This document shows positions 38,062 to 49,903 of a DNA stretch of 64,000 nt, piece by piece; the stretch's first letter is position 1; the number at the start of each line of letters is the position of its first letter. This DNA is from Enterococcus plantarum (GTDB lineage Bacteria; Bacillota; Bacilli; Lactobacillales; Enterococcaceae): contig NZ_MIKA01000012.1 in the NCBI RefSeq assembly GCF_001730295.1, forward strand, positions 1 through 64,000, given 5' to 3'. The notes beneath the pieces were generated by a model. That model was given only the letters and a program-made list of their open reading frames with translations. It made no database searches and had not been told where the DNA came from. The position numbers and the translations under genes were made by a program.

Positions 38062-39288
38062 TCATGTATTGAGTTCTTTTTGTTCAATCACTGACTCTAA
38101 TAATCTATTTTCAGTTTGAATGATATCAAAAAAGGCACTGATTTTCTGTAATTGTTCATAGTCTATTTGATATAACTTTACCCTAGGCTTCAAAAATAAG
38201 AAACCTGGACGAATTTTAACCCGTTCATTGATTAGATGGCATTGTTCCATCATTGACCGTAAATCCATTTCGGAAACACTGTTTTTGATTTTTTCAATAC
38301 GAGCTCGTTCATACACCCATTGATCTTTGGTTACGGTCATTTTTTCAGTGGTTGTTACTAATTGTCGATTCAAGCGCCATGATTGCTCAATAAACTTCGC
38401 TTTTTTATAGAGATCATCATACTGAATCAGATCAATATAAACAGGTTTATACCAATCTTCTTCATCAATTGACGTTTTCTGATGCTTCTTGAACCGTTTT
38501 AATCCACTAACGAGTAAGCTGTTTTCTATGGCGAGCAGCTCGTACTCTAATTTTTCTTTTGCTACCCGCACACGTTCCTTTGACGCTTTCTCTCGCTTTA
38601 AACTTTCTTTTAAAAAGCGGACTTCATTTTCTTCTGAACGAACAATAGGCATTTGTTCAATTTCAACTTTCGGTTCAAGTTCAAGTATTTTCTCATTTTT
38701 CGATTCTTCTTCATCTAAAAATGAGTAAGTAGGCTCTACTTTTTTTTCAACTGTTTCTTCTATAGACACTTCTACGGGAAAACTAAGTGTTTCATCAGAA
38801 AAAGGGGCTTCTTCTTCTCTAAAAATAGATAAAAGTTTTGCCTCCAAAATGCTGCTGACAGACTCACCTGTTGAATACCCCATCTGCTTTAAGCTAGCAG
38901 AAACCATAAATTGGATTGGTTCCTCCTTCGAGCTAAACGCAACAGGTATCAATTCACAAAAATATGTACTAAAAATACCATCGACCTCTTCGACTAGTTT
39001 CGTCCATACAAACTGTGGGAAAAGTTCCTTCAATTCTTCCAGTAAAACCTCCCAATTTAATTGAGCCTGAAAAAATTGAATTTCTACATGTTTTTTAATA
39101 GACGAAGAAATGACTTTTCGGGAAACTTCATCGTTCTCCCGAAAAGTAAGAAGCTCACCTGTTGAACGTTCATAGAGTGTTTCACACGCTTCAACAATTT
39201 CTTCCGTGTTATCTTTTTGATAGAGAACGGTTCCCGCAGTGAATGGGATTGCTTGTTGATGAAAAAACACATCGAAATAATCATTCAT
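38062..39288 (-). CDS. Hypothetical coiled-coil protein, 408 aa
   Basis: A cytosolic protein with no signal or membrane helix. The first ~150 residues are globular, followed by an acidic Glu-rich linker (about 160-220), a helical region (about 222-260, VRFLKESLKREKASKERVRV) and a charged C-terminal helical domain (about 270-408). I recognise no domain. It is the last gene of a three-gene run with an N-acetylglucosaminidase and an acidic coiled-coil protein, so a role in cell-wall growth or division is inferred from context only. Confidence 0.65.
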   Translation of the reverse strand: MNDYFDVFFHQQAIPFTAGTVLYQKDNTEEIVEACETLYERSTGELLTFRENDEVSRKVISSSIKKHVEIQFFQAQLNWEVLLEELKELFPQFVWTKLVEEVDGIFSTYFCELIPVAFSSKEEPIQFMVSASLKQMGYSTGESVSSILEAKLLSIFREEEAPFSDETLSFPVEVSIEETVEKKVEPTYSFLDEEESKNEKILELEPKVEIEQMPIVRSEENEVRFLKESLKREKASKERVRVAKEKLEYELLAIENSLLVSGLKRFKKHQKTSIDEEDWYKPVYIDLIQYDDLYKKAKFIEQSWRLNRQLVTTTEKMTVTKDQWVYERARIEKIKNSVSEMDLRSMMEQCHLINERVKIRPGFLFLKPRVKLYQIDYEQLQKISAFFDIIQTENRLLESVIEQKELNT

Positions 39289-39312
39289 TAAACCGTTCTC
39301 CTCTCTTGTTTT

Positions 39313-41082
39313 TTATGATTGAAGATCATAAACTGGCGCTAGGATAAGCTGCTGCCCTTCAGTTAAGAAATACTGATCTAGATCGTTCCACTCTTTTAAC
39401 GACCAAACTGAAATACCAGTTTTTTTAGAAATACTTGCTAGAGTATCTCCTTTTTTCACTTCATACGTTTCTTTTGTCTTCTTACGCGTTGCGCTTACTT
39501 TATACTCTTTTGCTTCTTTTTTAGTCGTTGCTTCTTTTTTAGCCGATGAAGTTGTTTTGGCTGCTTTTTTTACGTTTGTTTGACTCGTTTCTTGATCATT
39601 AAACGCATTCGATAATTTTTGAACCATATTTAATGAACGATCTACAGCATCTTCTTTCGCTACAGTCGTCACTTTTTCTTCTTGTTTAGGCACACTCAAT
39701 TTTTGGCCAATAAATAGCATACGTCGATCTAATTGGTTTTTTTCCAAAATAGCCAGCGTAGAAATATTATACAGCTCACTGATTGATTTAAGTGATTCCC
39801 CTTTTTTCACGATGTGAGTAAGGTATTCGATATTTTGATCTTTTTTATCTTCTTTCTTCTCTAATTTATCAAAAGAAGTATTCAACGTGATTTTTTTAGC
39901 TTTTTTCGTTTTCTTTTTATCTTTTAACGTATCATATTGCGTTAAGTCATATGCATCGATCAAGCCATTCAATTTTGAATTATAGCTAGTATCTGTTGCA
40001 TAACGTCCAGTTAAAAACTTGGTCGCATCTTTATAGGATTTTGTGTTACTTTTCCAAGTACCACTATAAAATCCACTGCTAGCGTCGGTTCCGCCTCTAA
40101 GAAGTTTTACGTAATCCCCTAAAGATTCTTTATAGGATGGATATTTTCTAAAATTAGAACGAATCGTAAACATACTACCAGATCCATTGTCTTCACTGGT
40201 CAAGAAATTAGCGCTTGCGCCTTCATAGCTACCTTTGATCCCAAATAAATTGTAGTTTGGTGCTGAAGCTAACGCACTGTTTCCAGAAGCACTTTCCAAA
40301 ATTGCCTGCGCAATCATTACTGAAGCATATAAATTATTCTCGCCAGCAATTGAGCGGGCATCTTCGCCAATGACTTTTACAAAACTTTTAGTCGTCAGAT
40401 TAGGACTGATATGAAATACCTGATCTGAACCGCCCGTTGAAGTACCACTGGCAGTATTTCCAGTGACCGTTCCAACGGTAGGATTAGGCATAGGTCTACT
40501 TGGTTGCGGAGTTGGTACACTCGGCTGTTGGATCGGTCCTTGAACTGGCAGATTTGGTTTGCTTGGAGCTGGTTTTGGTTTGCTTGGCTTTGGTTTCGGT
40601 TTACTTGGTTTTGGTTTAGGCTTTGGCTTACTTGGTTTAGGCTTTGATGGTGCTGTTGTCGTACTCGTTGTACTTGAGTCGGTACTGCTACTTGTTGTAC
40701 TTGTCGTTGTATCTGTCGTTGACGTATTTGTCTCAGATGTACTTGTTGAGTCTGTTGGCTCTTGAGTAGAACTCGGATCATCCGACGAATTGGACGACTC
40801 ACTACTCGTTTCTTCAGTCGGATCATCGGTTGAAGAAGTTGTGCTATTTTCGGTAGAAGAACTATATTCTATCTCTTCTATTGTACTTTCTGTTGTTTCA
40901 TGTTCCTTCGTTGAAGATAAAATTTCTACACTCTCTTCTTCTTCCGATCCTGAAGTTATTTGATCCTCAATTTCTTTGGCAACAACTGGTTGAACATCGC
41001 TAACAGAAAGGACAGCACTTGAAGTAAGCAACCCTACACTTAATAATCGTAAATTTTTACTGTTTAGATTTCTTTTTTTCAT
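39313..41082 (-). CDS. Secreted N-acetylglucosaminidase with LysM repeats
   Basis: A 589-residue autolysin. Signal peptide (about 1-35), a long Ser/Thr/Glu linker (about 40-140), a Pro-Lys repeat (about 145-175, SKPKPKPKPSKPKPKPSKP), a GH73 glucosaminidase domain (about 225-385, NNLYASVMIAQAILESASGN with the catalytic Glu in ILES, and NYNLFGIKGSY), then two LysM modules (about 420-465 and 540-585). It cleaves the glycan strands of peptidoglycan, as AtlA-type enzymes do in daughter-cell separation. Only the LysMs anchor it. It sits between two cytosolic coiled-coil genes. Confidence 0.88.
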   Translation of the reverse strand: MKKRNLNSKNLRLLSVGLLTSSAVLSVSDVQPVVAKEIEDQITSGSEEEESVEILSSTKEHETTESTIEEIEYSSSTENSTTSSTDDPTEETSSESSNSSDDPSSTQEPTDSTSTSETNTSTTDTTTSTTSSSTDSSTTSTTTAPSKPKPSKPKPKPKPSKPKPKPSKPKPAPSKPNLPVQGPIQQPSVPTPQPSRPMPNPTVGTVTGNTASGTSTGGSDQVFHISPNLTTKSFVKVIGEDARSIAGENNLYASVMIAQAILESASGNSALASAPNYNLFGIKGSYEGASANFLTSEDNGSGSMFTIRSNFRKYPSYKESLGDYVKLLRGGTDASSGFYSGTWKSNTKSYKDATKFLTGRYATDTSYNSKLNGLIDAYDLTQYDTLKDKKKTKKAKKITLNTSFDKLEKKEDKKDQNIEYLTHIVKKGESLKSISELYNISTLAILEKNQLDRRMLFIGQKLSVPKQEEKVTTVAKEDAVDRSLNMVQKLSNAFNDQETSQTNVKKAAKTTSSAKKEATTKKEAKEYKVSATRKKTKETYEVKKGDTLASISKKTGISVWSLKEWNDLDQYFLTEGQQLILAPVYDLQS

Positions 41083-41100
41083 TTTGTGTCCTCTCTTATT

Positions 41101-42246
41101 TTATTGATACGGATCTTCTTTCACCAAATTGATGATTTGGTTGAATGCTTGTTCCGATTCTTCTTTCACATCTTTGATGCGTTTGTAGTAATTTTGGTAT
41201 TCTTGTTCTGCACGTTCTAAGCGTTTTAAGACACTCGCTTTTTTCTTCGTTTCTTCATTGATAAGTTGCGCACGTTGATTTGCTTGGTTGATGATTTCTT
41301 TTGCCTGTCTCTTCGCATCCAATAGCACTTCACCGATATCTTCTTTAGACAATTGTTGATCGACATCGATCGTTTTTTGAGCAAGTTGGCGTTTTGCCGT
41401 TTCTAATTCTTGACGAACTTTTGCTAACTCTTCATAGGCACCTGTATCTTGTGGTGTATCAGATGCCATAATTACGATACGATCTTCTGCAAGTTTATCG
41501 ATTTCTTCTTGTTTCGCTAAAAGTTCTTGTTCGTACTGTCTGATCTTATTCGCAAAACGCTCTGCTTTTTTACGGTTTAAATCAGTTTCGTCGATTTGAC
41601 GATTACTTTCACGTAGCAAGCTGTTGTATTTACTTTTTACTTGTTCAAGTTCTGCCATACGCGCGTCGTAATCTTTTGGTACAGCTTGCACCATTGATAA
41701 TTCATTTTCTAATGATTCACTTATTTCACGTACCGCTTCTATTTCGTTTTGCAATTGAGAATTTTCTCTCTTACTCTTACGTAGTTCTACTTTTAGCTCT
41801 CGAAGTTCATTTTGAAGTTGTTCATTTTCTTCTTGAAGTTCTTCTAATTCATCATCATCGATCACTTCATTGACTGGCGGTCTCTTTCTCTTTGGTTTAG
41901 GCTTTCTCGGTGCTGGAACCTGCTTTTTCTTTTTCAATGAGAATTTCGGACGTTCGTCTTCGTCATAATCGTCGTCATCTTCATCATCGTAGTCTTCATC
42001 ATCGTCATAATCGTCGTCATCTTCGTCATCGTAGTCTTCATCATCGTCATAATCGTCGTCATCTTCATCGTCGTCGTAGTCTTCATCATCATCATAATCA
42101 TCGTCGTCGTAGTCTTCATCATCATAATCATCGTCGTCGTAGTCTTCATCATCATCGTAATCATCGTCGTCATAATCTTCTTCATCATAATCGTCGTAAT
42201 CGTCATATTTTTTTCTTTTTTTACCTTTGCCAAATATTTTTAGCAT
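41101..42246 (-). CDS. Acidic Asp/Tyr-repeat coiled-coil protein, DivIVA-like
   Basis: A 381-residue protein. After a basic start (MLKIFGKGKKRKKY) about 85 residues are almost only Asp, Glu and Tyr (repeats of DDYDDDEDYDD). A basic Pro-Lys segment follows (KKKKQVPAPRKPKPKRKRPP), then long coiled coils (about 130-260 and 285-375). The second coil (DIGEVLLDAKRQAKEIINQA) resembles the C-terminal part of DivIVA/GpsB-like or Lactobacillales cell-shape proteins. There is no signal peptide. The matching GAT/GAC codon repeat is visible at DNA level (41950-42215). It is the first gene of the cell-wall cluster. Confidence 0.7.
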   Translation of the reverse strand: MLKIFGKGKKRKKYDDYDDYDEEDYDDDDYDDDEDYDDDDYDDEDYDDDDYDDDEDYDDDEDDDDYDDDEDYDDEDDDDYDDDEDYDDEDDDDYDEDERPKFSLKKKKQVPAPRKPKPKRKRPPVNEVIDDDELEELQEENEQLQNELRELKVELRKSKRENSQLQNEIEAVREISESLENELSMVQAVPKDYDARMAELEQVKSKYNSLLRESNRQIDETDLNRKKAERFANKIRQYEQELLAKQEEIDKLAEDRIVIMASDTPQDTGAYEELAKVRQELETAKRQLAQKTIDVDQQLSKEDIGEVLLDAKRQAKEIINQANQRAQLINEETKKKASVLKRLERAEQEYQNYYKRIKDVKEESEQAFNQIINLVKEDPYQ

Positions 42247-43163
42247 ATGCTCACTTCCTTCTATAAAAATCGGGCTACCTCATTCATTTTTCTAATGTAC
42301 TGATAGTAAATACTAAGTAAATTATGTGAATTGTCTATATATGTAAATATAGTGACAAGTGCAGGAATTTTTTATTGTAAAAGTAATCACCCTCACTTTT
42401 AAGTATGTTTTTCAGCAGATGAAAAGTTTCTCATTCAACTTTTAGTTCACTTGATAAAAAACAATGCAAAAAAGGAATCAAAAACATGCCTACCTTTTTC
42501 TATTTTATCAGATAAAGCTTAAACAAACAAACTGAATTAGCTGTTTATTTTTATTTTTAAGAAACTAAAATCAGCTTTAACTGTGTCTCTCAAACATATT
42601 CAGCTAAAACTCATTAAATAAATGTTTTTTTATCATAATATCATTAAAAAATATCACTTTTTTTTGATTTATATACCATAATAGGTAAATTTAAAAAGAC
42701 ATTCAATACTTCATCCTCTCTCTTTTAATAAAAACAGCCTTTCGTTCTTTCCCATTCAAAAACATAATACCACCTTCTCTTATGTTAAATAACCTCATTT
42801 TCTACTCTATGATTACACAAAAAGAGAAGTGCTTTCTAATAAAAAAAGAAACCACTTCTCTTAAATATTAATTTTCCCATCCCTTAAATTATGATTATTC
42901 AAAAAAATCAAAATTTAAAGCATTGTTTTATTTGTTATTTTTTTATTTTCCGAATATCAAGCTCTTGCAATTGTTTTTTTACGATTCATTATTTCTTCAC
43001 ATAAAATCCTCATTTTTTTCACACTTTATAAAGGCACTTCTAACTAAATTTACATCCACCTTGATTGCACTAGCACCCTCAGTCTTTTGAGCCCCTTTAT
43101 TAATCAAATCACCTCTAGTATGAACAATTCGAGTCAAGGTGTTTTTTCAATCTTATTTAAAAA
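42247..43163. other. 900-bp AT-rich intergenic region
   Basis: No credible gene was found in either strand. It holds one hairpin, AAGAGAAGTG...CACTTCTCTT at 42822-42862, with an A-rich loop and no T-run. The left part should contain the promoter of the acidic coiled-coil gene. The right part lies downstream of the third GH1 gene, where no clear intrinsic terminator is visible. Confidence 0.5.
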
Positions 43164-46455
<3,292 letters not shown>

Positions 46456-46481
46456 TTTTTTCATCCTTTCTAAGTAAAAAA

Positions 46482-46520
46482 GACCTAAAACAGCCCCGCT
46501 TTTGGGTACTGCTTTAGGTC
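46482..46520 (-). terminator. Attenuator between the antiterminator and PTS genes, operon 2
   Basis: GACCTAAAGCAGTACCC pairs with GGGGCTGTTTTAGGTC around AAAAGC, followed by TTTTTT on the minus strand. Its 5' arm overlaps the upstream RAT site. Confidence 0.88.
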
Positions 46521-46543
46521 ATGCTCCTAATGGATAACAATCC
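46515..46543 (-). promoter_or_regulatory. RAT site before the PTS gene, operon 2
   Basis: Minus strand GGATTGTTATC...GAGCATGACCTA keeps the RAT core GGATTGTTA...GCA-GACCT and overlaps the terminator stem. It should be bound by the BglG protein encoded just upstream. Confidence 0.75.
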
Positions 46544-46550
46544 TATTTGG

Positions 46551-47384
46551 TTATAAATTTTTCGTAATTCTTCTGATATGTGCAGTAAGATATACTAACT
46601 CTGTCGAACTTAAGCAGTAATCAAACGCCTTTTGAACATATTCGCTGATTTTTAATGAACAGCGATATTCCAGTTCATACTTTTTCTTGAGTGTATCAAG
46701 CAACTCAGAATCCTCATCTTCATAATGTTCTCCAATTAATAACCTTTGGGCAAAAAATTTAACGTGGGTTATAAAGCGATAATAGTCTAAAGAGGATTCA
46801 TCAAATTCTGTATTGTATTCCTTTTTTACGATGTCTTCGATAGTTTTAGTAATTTCTGCGATTTCATACGCTGAATCAAAACTTTTAGATTGCTCAGCAT
46901 TCACAAAGTGAATAGCAATAAACGCAGCTTCGTCAATAACAAATTCGACACCTAGTTCTTTCCGAACGATTTCCAGCGCCTTTTCTCCTACCACGTATTC
47001 ATCTGGATAAAAACGCTCAATATCCCATCTCAAAGGATTTTTCAAGATGATTCCCTCTCGATAACGCTCAACAGCTGAATGAATATGATCGGTCAGATTA
47101 ACGTAAATTGTTTCACTTAAATTTTTTCCGAGCTTGATTTTGCCGAAATTAATAATTTTTTCCGCTACTAGGATATGCTCCATCGGCACATCTATCAATA
47201 GCTCTGTAAATTTATTTTGTGTAGCCTTATCTCTTAATAAGAAAGTTTTTTCAACCCGCTCCAGATCAACAGGTTGACCTTTTTTCTGTCCAAAAGCGAT
47301 TCCTTTTCCCATTAAAAGAACTTCTACACCCTTACTATTGCTCGAAATAACTGTATTGTTGTTTAGTACTCGTTTTATGATCAT
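46551..47384 (-). CDS. BglG/LicT-family transcriptional antiterminator (operon 2)
   Basis: A 277-residue protein with a CAT RNA-binding domain (MIIKRVLNNNTVISSNSKGVEVLLMGKGIAFGQKKG), PRD1 (LVAEKIINFGKIKLG, NLTDHIHSAVERY) and PRD2 (ending STELVYLTAHIRRI). The start was placed at ATG 47384 after GGGGACTTATT; the frame to 47414 lacks a ribosome site. It should act on two RAT/terminator pairs, one in its own leader and one before the PTS gene. Confidence 0.9.
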   Translation of the reverse strand: MIIKRVLNNNTVISSNSKGVEVLLMGKGIAFGQKKGQPVDLERVEKTFLLRDKATQNKFTELLIDVPMEHILVAEKIINFGKIKLGKNLSETIYVNLTDHIHSAVERYREGIILKNPLRWDIERFYPDEYVVGEKALEIVRKELGVEFVIDEAAFIAIHFVNAEQSKSFDSAYEIAEITKTIEDIVKKEYNTEFDESSLDYYRFITHVKFFAQRLLIGEHYEDEDSELLDTLKKKYELEYRCSLKISEYVQKAFDYCLSSTELVYLTAHIRRITKNL

Positions 47385-47401
47385 AATAAGTCCCCGATTA
47401 C

Positions 47402-47448
47402 AAAAAAATCCCATTTACCCGTCGTCAAATAACGGTGCAAATAGGTCT
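47402..47448 (-). terminator. Leader attenuator before the operon 2 antiterminator gene
   Basis: CCTATTTgcaCCGT pairs with ACGGGTAAATGGG, followed by ATTTTTTTG on the minus strand. The 5' arm overlaps a RAT site. Confidence 0.8.
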
Positions 47449-47471
47449 TGCTCACTTTCGTGATAACATCC
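47443..47471 (-). promoter_or_regulatory. RAT site in the operon 2 leader
   Basis: Minus strand GGATGTTATCACGAAAGTGA followed by GCAAGACCT resembles the RAT consensus and overlaps the leader terminator. Confidence 0.7.
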
Positions 47472-47535
47472 AGTTAAAAAATTAAAGAGTTGCAACATGC
47501 TTACCCAAAGTAATAACATCTGCTACTTGAAACCT

Positions 47536-47564
47536 AGCATAACAAATATTGGAAGGGCTGTCAA
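47536..47564 (-). promoter_or_regulatory. Promoter of operon 2
   Basis: Minus strand: -35 TTGACA (47559-47564), 17-bp spacer, -10 TATGCT (47536-47541). The predicted start is about 65 nt before the RAT site. I see no clear cre. Confidence 0.75.
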
Positions 47565-47587
47565 TATAAAAAATGCCCTCTTTTAAA

Positions 47588-47622
47588 AAGAGAGTTGGAC
47601 ATTCATTTCGTCCAACTCTCTA
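47588..47622 (-). terminator. Terminator of the metal ATPase gene
   Basis: AGAGAGTTGGAC pairs with GTCCAACTCTCT and is followed by TTTTT on the minus strand. It lies about 160 bp after the ATPase stop. Confidence 0.75.
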
Positions 47623-47783
47623 AATACGAATAAACAGTATGCCGCTTCAATCATAACGAATTCAATGTGCTAAATTCGGAAATATGCTTGAATCTCCAAG
47701 ACATATTATGAAGACTGAATTAACTTTGCACAATCCCTACTTAGTTCTCAGAATTGAGCACTTTTGTCTCACCTTTCTTTTCT

Positions 47784-49718
47784 CTAGTCTTTTGACGGAA
47801 TCAACAAGCGTAATCCATTTAAAATCACGAGCAGTGTACTTCCTTCATGTGCGATAACACCGATTGTGATATCCATTTTTCCTAGAATATTCAACGTAAT
47901 CAATAGTACAACTATCAACATGGAAAAGAGGATATTTTGCCACACCACTCGATCTAACCGTTTAGAAATTTTATGAGCATAGCTGAATTTGGTCAAATCA
48001 TTTTGCATCAATACCGCATCTGCTACGTCGATTGCTATATCTGTCCCTTCACCCATTGCTACACCGATATCCGCAGTGACTAAAGCTGGGGCATCATTGA
48101 CACCATCACCTAGCATCGCTACGTTGCCAAATCGCACTTGTTGGTCTTTAATGATTGCAGCTTTATTTTCTGGTAAGACATTTCCAACGACTTCATCGAT
48201 CCCAATTTGACGTCCAACCGCTTGTCCTGTTAATTCTGCATCTCCAGTGATCATCGTGGTATGGATCCCTTGTGTTTTTAGATAGCTGATTACATTTTTC
48301 GCATTTTCATTTGGTACATCCATCATAGCGATCAGTCCGATCACTTCATTATTTTTAGCAAAATAAACAACGGTTTTCCCTTCTTTTGCGTATTGTTCAT
48401 TATAAGCATTAATTTGTATACTAACTTGACCGAAAATTTCAGGTTTACCGATTTGATAAGTATCACCTAGGTATTCTGCTACCAAGCCTTTCCCAATTTC
48501 ATTCTCAACGGTTAATGTCAAATCGGCTGTCGCATTAAATCGGCTTAAGATTGCATTTGCTAACGGATGATTGGCTGTTTTTTCCATAGCAACAATGATA
48601 TCGATACACGTTTGCTCAGATAATTGTGCCAATTCAGTTAAGAAATAAACGTCCGTAACGGATGGTTTACCTTTCGTCAACGTGCCTGTTTTATCAAAAG
48701 CGACAGACTTGATTGTAGCTAAGTTAGCTAAATATGAACCACCTTTAAATAAAACACCTCTTTTAGCTAAGTTAGAAATTCCTGATAATGTTGCGGGTAC
48801 AGCACTCGCTGCTAGTGCGCATGGTGATGCAGAGATCAAAAATACCATACCGCGGTAAAAACTTTCATCCCATGTCCAATTAAATAGGGCAGGCCCCGCT
48901 ACTATAAAAATCGGTACGACAATCAAAACGATCGTCACGTAATAAGGTTCTAGTTTTTGGATTTTAGTAGCCGTTTTGGATAAATTAGATTGCGATTGAT
49001 TGACTAATTGAAGAATTTTAGCAAATACGGTATCATTGCTGTCTTTTGTCACTTCCATGGTAAATGTACCACTGCCATTGATTGTACTCCCAAATACTTC
49101 GTCACCAACTGTTTTTTCTCTTGGTATGCTTTCACCATTGATAGAAGATTCATCAATAGACGTTTGTCCAGATAGTATAATGCCATCTGTCGCAATTTGG
49201 TCACCGTTTAGCACTTGCAGTTGGTCCCCGACCTTCAATGTTGCCACGTCGACAATTTTCACAGTCCCATCTGTTTGAATCAGACGTGCCTCTGTTGGAT
49301 TTAGTTTAAGTAAATTGGTAATCTCTCGTTTACTGCGGTCTTCTGCATATTCTTCAAGAAAATGTGCTGCTGCGAAGATAATAATCAGTAATGCCGCTTC
49401 TTCATAATTCCCAATAATGGTCGCACCAAAAGCAGCTAAGGTCATCAAAATATGAACATTAGGTACAAACTTTCGTTGCTCTTTGGATTCAGTCATGGTA
49501 TCCACTATACCTTCTACCATAATGTGGTACCCAGATAATAACATTGCACTGACAAAAAGAATGTTCTGTACTAAAGATCCTTTATTGATAAAGAACGCGA
49601 TACTAAAAATAGCTAATCCTATAAAAAATAAAATAACGGGGGATTGTCCGTGGTCGTGATCGTGTTCATGCCCTTTTTCGTTTGAGCAATTGTGATCGTG
49701 TGCTTTCATTGTTTCCAT
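47784..49718 (-). CDS. P1B-type heavy-metal ATPase (P1B-4, SPC/HEG(S)T class)
   Basis: A 644-residue metal exporter. A His-rich N-terminal tail (METMKAHDHNCSNEKGHEHD) replaces the usual CXXC domain. It has about six to eight helices, the actuator motif NGESIPREKTVGDE, the membrane SPC motif (LISASPCALAASAVPA), the phosphorylation site VAFDKTGTLTKG and the hinge MLGDGVNDAPAL. SPC together with the last-helix HEGSTLLVILNGLRLL is the P1B-4 signature (Co/Zn/Fe-type). The ATG at 49718 has AAGGAGG nine bases upstream; the ATG three codons earlier abuts it. Two ArsR/CadC-type operators lie in its promoter. Confidence 0.88.
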   Translation of the reverse strand: METMKAHDHNCSNEKGHEHDHDHGQSPVILFFIGLAIFSIAFFINKGSLVQNILFVSAMLLSGYHIMVEGIVDTMTESKEQRKFVPNVHILMTLAAFGATIIGNYEEAALLIIIFAAAHFLEEYAEDRSKREITNLLKLNPTEARLIQTDGTVKIVDVATLKVGDQLQVLNGDQIATDGIILSGQTSIDESSINGESIPREKTVGDEVFGSTINGSGTFTMEVTKDSNDTVFAKILQLVNQSQSNLSKTATKIQKLEPYYVTIVLIVVPIFIVAGPALFNWTWDESFYRGMVFLISASPCALAASAVPATLSGISNLAKRGVLFKGGSYLANLATIKSVAFDKTGTLTKGKPSVTDVYFLTELAQLSEQTCIDIIVAMEKTANHPLANAILSRFNATADLTLTVENEIGKGLVAEYLGDTYQIGKPEIFGQVSIQINAYNEQYAKEGKTVVYFAKNNEVIGLIAMMDVPNENAKNVISYLKTQGIHTTMITGDAELTGQAVGRQIGIDEVVGNVLPENKAAIIKDQQVRFGNVAMLGDGVNDAPALVTADIGVAMGEGTDIAIDVADAVLMQNDLTKFSYAHKISKRLDRVVWQNILFSMLIVVLLITLNILGKMDITIGVIAHEGSTLLVILNGLRLLIPSKD

Positions 49719-49773
49719 TATACTCATCCTCCTTTTTGGTTATTTTCTGAAAAGATACATCTTGTCCTTTTCA

Positions 49774-49833
49774 AATGAATAACCGTTCATATATCATACA
49801 GCTATAATACATGAACAACCACTCATGTGTCAA
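49774..49833 (-). promoter_or_regulatory. Promoter with two ArsR/CadC-type operators
   Basis: Minus strand: -35 TTGACA (49828-49833), 18-bp spacer, -10 TATTAT (49804-49809). Two imperfect palindromes, TGAATAACCGTTCA (49776-49789) and TGAACAACCACTCA (49812-49825), resemble the TGAA-N4-TTCA half-sites of ArsR/SmtB sensors (CadC, CzrA). One covers the promoter spacer and the other the transcript start. No ArsR gene is nearby, so the sensor must be elsewhere. Confidence 0.65.
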
Positions 49834-49858
49834 GAGAAAACCAAAATTTTAGTGCAAA

Positions 49859-49901
49859 AAAAGACTAAAACAAAGGTTCCATCCCTTTATTTTAGTCTTT
49901 T
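49859..49901 (-). terminator. Terminator of the peptide-binding lipoprotein gene
   Basis: AAAAGACTAAAA pairs with TTTTAGTCTTTT around a loop of about 18 nt, with T-runs in both directions. It overlaps the stop region of the minus-strand gene. Confidence 0.8.
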
Positions 49902-49903
49902 AG

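Noticed and set aside
41910-42266. His/Arg-rich and Thr/Met-rich ORFs overlapping the acidic protein gene
   Set aside because: They are frame shadows of the GAT/GAC repeat. The acidic frame has the ribosome site, the full length and the coiled coils.
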